A DNA stretch of 37,168 bases from CAWJFP01 sp963842155 (GTDB lineage: Bacteria > Pseudomonadota > Alphaproteobacteria > JACZXZ01), in the NCBI GenBank assembly GCA_963842155.1, contig CAWJFP010000037.1:1-37168 (forward strand), read 5' to 3'. Position numbers and translations under genes: made by a program. The notes beneath the pieces were generated by a model, which was not told where the DNA came from, made no database searches, and saw only the letters and a program-made list of their open reading frames with translations. Below, in pieces: positions 33,113 through 37,168 of this stretch; positions within the stretch are counted from its first letter, which is position 1, and every line of letters starts with the position of its first letter.

Positions 33113-34376
33113 GGGCACCTCGAAAAATAGCCGCCTTAGCCAGTTTGTGCGAGTTCTAACTGATGAGGACAAGATTCGCAGAGGTGGGGCGATGGGACAA
33201 CTCGGATTTTTCGATGCGGACAAGCGGCTTGCGGCGATTTCTGCGAAGGGCGATCCGCTGGAGATGATCGATCGGGTGGTGCCGTTCGAGCGCTTCCGTG
33301 CCGAGATTGAGGCGGTAGTGTTGACGCCGGCGGAGGACAAGAAGAGCAGCGCTGGCCGCAAGCCGATCGATGTCATCGTGATGTTTCGGATGCTGGTGCT
33401 GCAATCGCTCTACAATCTTTCCGACGAGCAGGTCGAGTATCAAGTGAGCGACCGCATGTCGTTTACGCGGTTTCTGCGGCTTGGCATTGAGGATCGCGTA
33501 CCCGACGGCACGACGCTGTGGCTGTTCCGTGAGACGTTGGGGAAGGCCGGGCTGATCGAGAGGCTGTTCAAGCGCTTTAGCCGGCATTTGGAGGCGAAGG
33601 GCTACATTGCACGTGGCGGCCAGATGGTAGATGCCACGATCGTGCCGGTTCCCAAGCAACGTAATAGCCGCGAAGAGAATGAGGCCGTGAAGGCCGGCAA
33701 GACACCACAGGAATGGCAGAAGAACCCCGCGAAAAACCGGCAGAAAGACAAGGATGCGCGCTGGACCAAGAAGCACGGTAAGAGTTTCTACGGCTACAAG
33801 AACCACGTGAATGCGGATGCCAAGCACAAGCTGATCCGTCACTACGAGGTGACCGACGCGAGCGTGCATGACAGCCGGAAGTTCTATGGGCTTCTGAACA
33901 AGGCCAACACGTCTGCGAACGTATACGCGGACAGCGCGTATCGCTCGGCCGCGACCGAGGCGAAGCTCAAGGTGCGCGGCTTGCACAGTCACATTCATCA
34001 GCGTGCGAGCCGCAATCATACGCTATCGAAAGCACAGGAGAACGCCAACCACCAGAAGAGCAAGGTTCGGGCTCGCGTCGAGCACGTGTTCGGTGCTCAG
34101 CAAACATCGCCGGGTGGTCGGATTGTACGGACGATCGGTATCGTGCGGGCGAAAGCCAAGATCGGCCTGCAGAACCTCGCCTACAACATCCGCCGGCTTG
34201 TGACGCTGGAGCGGATGGTGGCCGCGGCATAACGGAGAAGTCCGACTGAAGGGCCCTGAACAGGGCACCTGCCGCAAAAAGCGGAGACGCATCCGCGCCA
34301 AATCAACAGTGGAAATGATCGTCGCGCCGCAGGGGTGGCCGAGCCAACGACAAAATCATCATTGTTCGAGGTTCCC
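33113..34376 (+). mobile_element. Complete IS5-family insertion sequence, 1,264 bp
   Basis: The left end GGGCACCTCGAAAAAT (33113-33128) and the right end, inverted, GGGAACCTCGAACAAT (34376-34361) match at 14 of 16 positions. TTTA flanks both ends (33109-33112 and 34377-34380), a 4-bp target duplication as expected for IS5-type elements. The element carries one transposase gene and interrupts an SDR gene. A hairpin GCCCTG-AA-CAGGGC lies between the transposase stop and the right end. Confidence 0.88.
33192..34232 (+). CDS. IS5-family DDE transposase
   Basis: The start is ATG 33192 after GAGGTGGGGCG; 346 residues. An upstream in-frame start at 33147 would lengthen it by 15 residues without a better ribosome-binding site. 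The DDE triad can be placed at Asp147 (MVDATIVPVP), Asp247 (YADSAYRS) and Glu297 (RARVEHVFG). The N-terminal half has SDEQVEYQVSDRMSFTRFL and VPDGTTLWLFRETL, a segment common to this family. The gene is intact, in contrast to its surroundings, so the element may still be active. Confidence 0.95.
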   Translation: MGQLGFFDADKRLAAISAKGDPLEMIDRVVPFERFRAEIEAVVLTPAEDKKSSAGRKPIDVIVMFRMLVLQSLYNLSDEQVEYQVSDRMSFTRFLRLGIEDRVPDGTTLWLFRETLGKAGLIERLFKRFSRHLEAKGYIARGGQMVDATIVPVPKQRNSREENEAVKAGKTPQEWQKNPAKNRQKDKDARWTKKHGKSFYGYKNHVNADAKHKLIRHYEVTDASVHDSRKFYGLLNKANTSANVYADSAYRSAATEAKLKVRGLHSHIHQRASRNHTLSKAQENANHQKSKVRARVEHVFGAQQTSPGGRIVRTIGIVRAKAKIGLQNLAYNIRRLVTLERMVAAA

Positions 34377-34475
34377 TTTAGCGCCCTCGCCGGCGAATTT
34401 TTCTGCAATCGCCCGGCCGATGCCCTGGCCCGCGGCGGTCACCAGCGCGACCTTCCCTTCCAGTCTGCTGCTCAT
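34377..34475 (-). pseudogene. SDR oxidoreductase, N-terminal part, cut by the IS5 element
   Basis: From the ATG at 34475, with GAGGCGAGC upstream, the frame reads MSSRLEGKVALVTAAGQGIG then RAIAEKFAGEGAK. The Rossmann motif TAAGQGIG is at residues 13-20, as in 3-hydroxybutyrate/2-keto-3-deoxyfuconate-type SDR enzymes. The frame then enters the IS right end and stops. With the piece at 32985-33112 it rebuilds the first 75 or so residues of one gene, with the insertion at a Lys codon AAA. Confidence 0.85.
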
Positions 34476-35290
34476 GCTCGCCTCAATACGAGCCAAAAAG
34501 GCATATTGCGATCTTCGAGGGCAGCGCTTAGTGCGCTGGTTGAATGGCCAACGCAGCTTTTACACCCATTCATGATTGGGCTGGACAACATACACACGGA
34601 ATGTCCTGTCGGGTCTTTCGACCACCCAGTTTAGATAATTCCCCAAAAATCTTGGAGGCTTATTGAAAGCTGTCACGCGATTTACCTTAGTTCGGCATTA
34701 TGCGGTCTGGCCCTGAATCCGATTTGGTCGATGGCATCCTAAGCTAATTTCATCTACTTTTCGAATTCCAAGGCCTCATATCAGATATCCGATGTTCGAG
34801 CGCCCGCATTTCGGGTTGCTGAACCGTTTGGTGCACTCGAACACGGCCGTCGTCTCGCATCGCCAAGCGAGAAATGACCGGTTCGCTGCCGCGCATCCAA
34901 GCGGCACATAACCCGGAATTATTATCGGACGGATCGCGCGTGCCGATGTTCGGACTGGCGCAAAAACCTAATCTGCAGTTATGGTTCCAGGCACTTGGCC
35001 AGGATTTGCTTGGCGACCAGAGCCGAGCTGGCAATGCCTAAACTGCACGCATTGTTTTCCTCCCAATTCTCTAACAGGCTCGCCTGAGACTTGCACAACC
35101 TTTGGTCAAGCGGAATTGATGTTGGCCGCACCGATCAGGAAGCTTAGCATTGGTAAGGAAGTGATACCCGGGGTCGCTTGCCCACTCGAATCATCATAGG
35201 TCGTAGGCTCAGCGGGGCCACATGCCTCATATCGTGCAAAGTTCGCTTCCGAACTAAAATGGCCCGAATTAACATTGGCGAGGATAAAAC
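34476..35290. other. Gene-free, AT-richer stretch
   Basis: No credible gene, RNA or terminal repeat is seen in these 815 bases. Base composition is visibly less GC-rich than the operon, and open frames are short with no family resemblance. It probably holds decayed or foreign sequence between the disrupted SDR and the isochorismatase fragment. The promoter of the SDR gene would lie at its left edge. Confidence 0.5.
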
Positions 35291-35670
35291 ATGTCCAAGC
35301 GCGTATGCCCGGATGCCGCATTACTGATGCTGCACTGGCAGAACAGTGTTTGCGACCCCAAAGGGGTCTGGGGCAAGAACCTTTGTGCGCAGATCGAAAA
35401 GGGAAACTCGATCAGCAACGCGCAGAAGGTGCTGGCGACCGCGCGCAGCCGGAGCATGCTGACCATCTTCGTCAATATTGGCTGGCGTCCCGGTTTCCCC
35501 GAAATGCCTGAGAACCAGCACTATCCGCTGTTGCAGGGTGCGAAGGACGAAAACAAGGGAATCATCGGCAGTTGGGAGGTTGACGTTATCGACGCGCTCA
35601 AGCCGACCAACAACGACCTGATCGTGATCAATTACGGCTCGGACAGCTTTGAAGGCACCGACCTCGACCG
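35291..35670 (+). pseudogene. Isochorismatase-like hydrolase, N-terminal two thirds, fused to foreign sequence
   Basis: The ATG at 35291 follows GAGGATAAAAC. About 126 residues are isochorismatase-like: ALLMLHWQNSVCDPKGVWGK, ATARSRSMLTIFVNIGWRPG, LLQGAKDENKGIIGSWEVDV and NDLIVINYGSDSFEGTDLD. At 35665-35675 similarity ends and the sequence becomes an AraC-type coding region in another frame; the open frame itself runs on to a stop at 35761. The catalytic Cys region is lost. Even in the remaining part the usual nucleophile-site Asp (DxQN) is His (LHWQN) and the Lys is not evident, as in some inactive-looking clades. Confidence 0.72.
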
Positions 35671-35962
35671 GATTTGCGCATCAACGCCCTGGACAGCCTT
35701 GGCGACCTGGCCAGCCGCGCTGGCGGGCACCGGGCCCGGCAGTACGGCTTCGCCGCGCTGACCGGCATGAGCCCGATGGCCTACCTGCGTCAGGTCCGCT
35801 TGCAGCGCGCCGATGCCGAACTGCGCGCCGCGGATAGCGCGGCCCGCGGCGTGGCGAGCATCGCCAGCCGGTGGGGGTTCGCCAACTTCGGCCGGTTCGC
35901 CGCCGCCTACCGGATGCCGCTACGGGCGCACGCCATCCGAGACGCTGCGCCGGACTGGCTGA
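35670..35962 (+). pseudogene. AraC-type DNA-binding domain, C-terminal fragment
   Basis: In the frame starting RINALDSLGDLASRAGGHRA the sequence gives QYGFAALTGMSPMAYLRQVR, the linker LQRADAELRAADS and VASIASRWGFANFGRFAAAY. This is the typical end of an AraC helix-turn-helix. An extra base near 35919 shifts the last part; the corrected ending is YGRTPSETLRRTG and a TGA at 35960-35962. Only about the last 95 residues of the gene are present, with no sensing domain. The style resembles high-GC regulators with GTSPMAYLR motifs, and it is joined to the isochorismatase fragment by recombination. Confidence 0.7.
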
Positions 35963-36079
35963 GCCCGCGAGCACAAGCTGCGCGAACTGGCCAGTGCCGG
36001 TGCGCATCGCGGATCGACCCTGCTCGCGTTCCCACCTGGAGCGTCGGGCGTATCCGAGCCGCATGCAGGAGGCGCCATC

Positions 36080-36445
36080 GTGACCGCCCAGCTCATGCCC
36101 GACGAAGCCGCGTTCGACTTCAACCCGATGACTAGCCCGCACCGGGAAGACCCGGCATGTGTTCTACCGGACGGCGCGCGACCGGCCGGTGAGGTTCAGC
36201 CCGTCGATCGGTGCGTACATGGTGACCCGCTACGCGATTTGGTTGCCGTGCTCGATGACCCGCAGACTTACTCGTCCAAGGCCGCCCTGCCGATGATCTA
36301 CGACAGCCCGCCTGAGGTCGTTGCCGTGCTGAAGGCCGGCCATGTGCCAGAGACGACCATGGTGGTGAACGAGGACGAGCCCGAGCACATAAGGTCTCCG
36401 CCGGGTGTTCGACGCCGGGTTCACCGGCGCGCGGGTGCCGGCCAT
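36080..36445 (+). pseudogene. Cytochrome P450, N-terminal fragment with several frameshifts
   Basis: A GTG at 36080 has AGGAGG 8 bases upstream. The first frame reads AQLMPDEAAFDFNPMTSPHR. A shift near 36154 gives FYRTARDRPVRFSPSIGAYM and VTRY. A compensating shift near 36235 returns to DLVAVLDDPQTYSSKAALPM and ETTMVVNEDEPEH. A third near 36410 gives VFDAGFTGARV. These are the N-terminal A-to-C helix segments of a bacterial P450. The I-helix, ExxR and heme-Cys motifs are absent because the remaining two thirds of the gene are missing. It cannot encode a working enzyme. Confidence 0.72.
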
Positions 36446-36605
36446 GGCTCGCTGATGCGGGAATCGGCCGCCACCCTGATCTACAGTTTCGTTGGGATGA
36501 TCCATACTCACTACCTTGCGGTTAATGGCGGAGAATGCCTAACTCTGGTTGGTTGTGATGATGGAATTGGGCGCGCTGATGGCCCGCGTCCGAAACGACG
36601 GTGTC

Positions 36606-37168
36606 ATGTCGGCCCAGACCTATCTGTTCCCCTGCCTTACCGATAATTTCGGCGTGCTCATCCGCGATCCGACGAGCGGCGCCACGGCGTCGATCGATGC
36701 GCCGGAGGCCGCCCCGGTCGAAGCCGCGCTGAAAACGACCGGCTGGGGGCTCACCGATATCCTCGTGACGCATCATCACTGGCGATCACACCGCCGGCAT
36801 CGGCGAGCTGAAGGCGCATCACAAGTGCCGCGTCGTTGCCCCGCGCAACGAGGCGCAGCGTATCGCCCATGTCGACGAAGCGGTCGGCGAGAGCGATACG
36901 GTGAAGGTCGGCGTGCTCGAGGGCCGTGTCATCGACACGCCCGGCCACACCGCCGGCCATATCTCAATCTCTTTCGCCGACAAGCTCGCCTTTGTCGGCT
37001 ATATGTTGTTCTCGATCGGTTGCGGCCGCGTCATCGAAGGCACTCCGGAGATGATGTGGAATTCGCTCGTCAAATTGCGGGTGCTGCCCGATGACACCCT
37101 GTTTTTCTGCGGCCACGACATACTGCCGCCAATATCCGCTTCGCCAAGACCATCGAGCCGAACAACAA
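36606..37168 (+). CDS. Hydroxyacylglutathione hydrolase-like metallohydrolase (GloB), frameshifted, 3' end outside window
   Basis: From a Met at 36606 the frame reads SAQTYLFPCLTDNFGVLIRD and reaches VTHHHW. One extra base near 36783 then breaks the zinc motif. The other frame continues DHTAGIGELKAHHKCRVVAP and DTPGHTAGHISISF, then LFSIGCGRVIEGTPEMMWNS and FFCGHD, all glyoxalase II features. A further small shift near 37120-37130 precedes NIRFAKTIEPNN. About 190 of about 255 residues are visible. Glyoxalase II hydrolyses S-lactoylglutathione to lactate. An upstream in-frame Met at 36549 exists; the ribosome-binding site is weak for both. Confidence 0.75.

Noticed and set aside
33112..34270. 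Direct repeat AGGGCACCT at 33112 and 34262 as the possible ends of the IS
   Set aside because: It is direct, not inverted, and would leave no target duplication. The inverted ends at 33113 and 34376 with TTTA on both sides explain the element fully.
34331..34350. GGGGTGGCCGAG-like string resembling a tRNA D-arm
   Set aside because: No acceptor, anticodon or T-arm can be folded around it, and it lies inside the IS right end.

Overview
The window is GC-rich alphaproteobacterial DNA, most likely from the Hyphomicrobiales (Bradyrhizobium-like). The pointers are a MeaB GTPase, a DUF2336 protein, an SpeD/SpeE pair, a Liv-type transporter and a GAGCATGATC-type palindromic repeat common in that group. 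The order assignment is inference from gene content; there is no rRNA or marker gene here.

Layout. 1-6.1 kb is ordinary chromosome, mostly on the minus strand: meaB (cut by the window edge), a frameshifted CsbD-like gene, a MetE-C-terminal-like methyltransferase, a glutathione S-transferase, speE and speD separated by a terminator, and a DUF2336 protein. 6.1-8.5 kb is a scar region holding two tRNA halves, a small SDR gene, a TonB-receptor fragment, a transposase fragment and a membrane-protein gene with odd ends. 8.5-12.1 kb (minus) holds a TPP-dependent enzyme with a tandemly duplicated N-terminus and a Liv-type substrate-binding protein. Divergent from these, 12.4-32.9 kb (plus) is a compact cluster of about 18 genes. 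It runs: AraC regulator, LivH, LivM, LivG, a LivF/Tm-1-like fusion, a PEP-hydrolase-family TIM barrel, a giant flotillin with 44-residue repeats, two CoxG-like SRPBCC proteins, a three-component molybdenum hydroxylase with a split large subunit, CoxD and CoxE maturation proteins, an amidohydrolase, a metallo-beta-lactamase-fold lactonase-like protein and an SMP-30/isochorismatase fusion. 32.9-37.2 kb is accessory debris: a complete IS5-family element that interrupts an SDR gene, a low-complexity gap, a chimera of isochorismatase, AraC and P450 fragments, and a GloB-like gene cut by the window edge.

How it may work together (inference). The binding protein, permeases and ATPases would import a small organic molecule. 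The molybdenum hydroxylase, assembled by CoxD/CoxE, would oxidise it. The amidohydrolase, lactonase-like, SMP-30 and isochorismatase-like hydrolases would open rings or cleave amide or ester bonds. The TPP enzyme could process a 2-oxo acid product. The flotillin and CoxG-like proteins suggest membrane docking. The substrate cannot be read from the sequence. The active-site loop of the Mo subunit is not that of CO dehydrogenase.

Quality warning. At least eleven genes carry single-base frameshifts, several of them compensating pairs or in homopolymers, while the sequence on both sides stays well conserved. This looks more like consensus error in the assembly than widespread gene decay. The fragments at 6.5-8.5 kb and 34.4-36.5 kb look genuinely degenerate.
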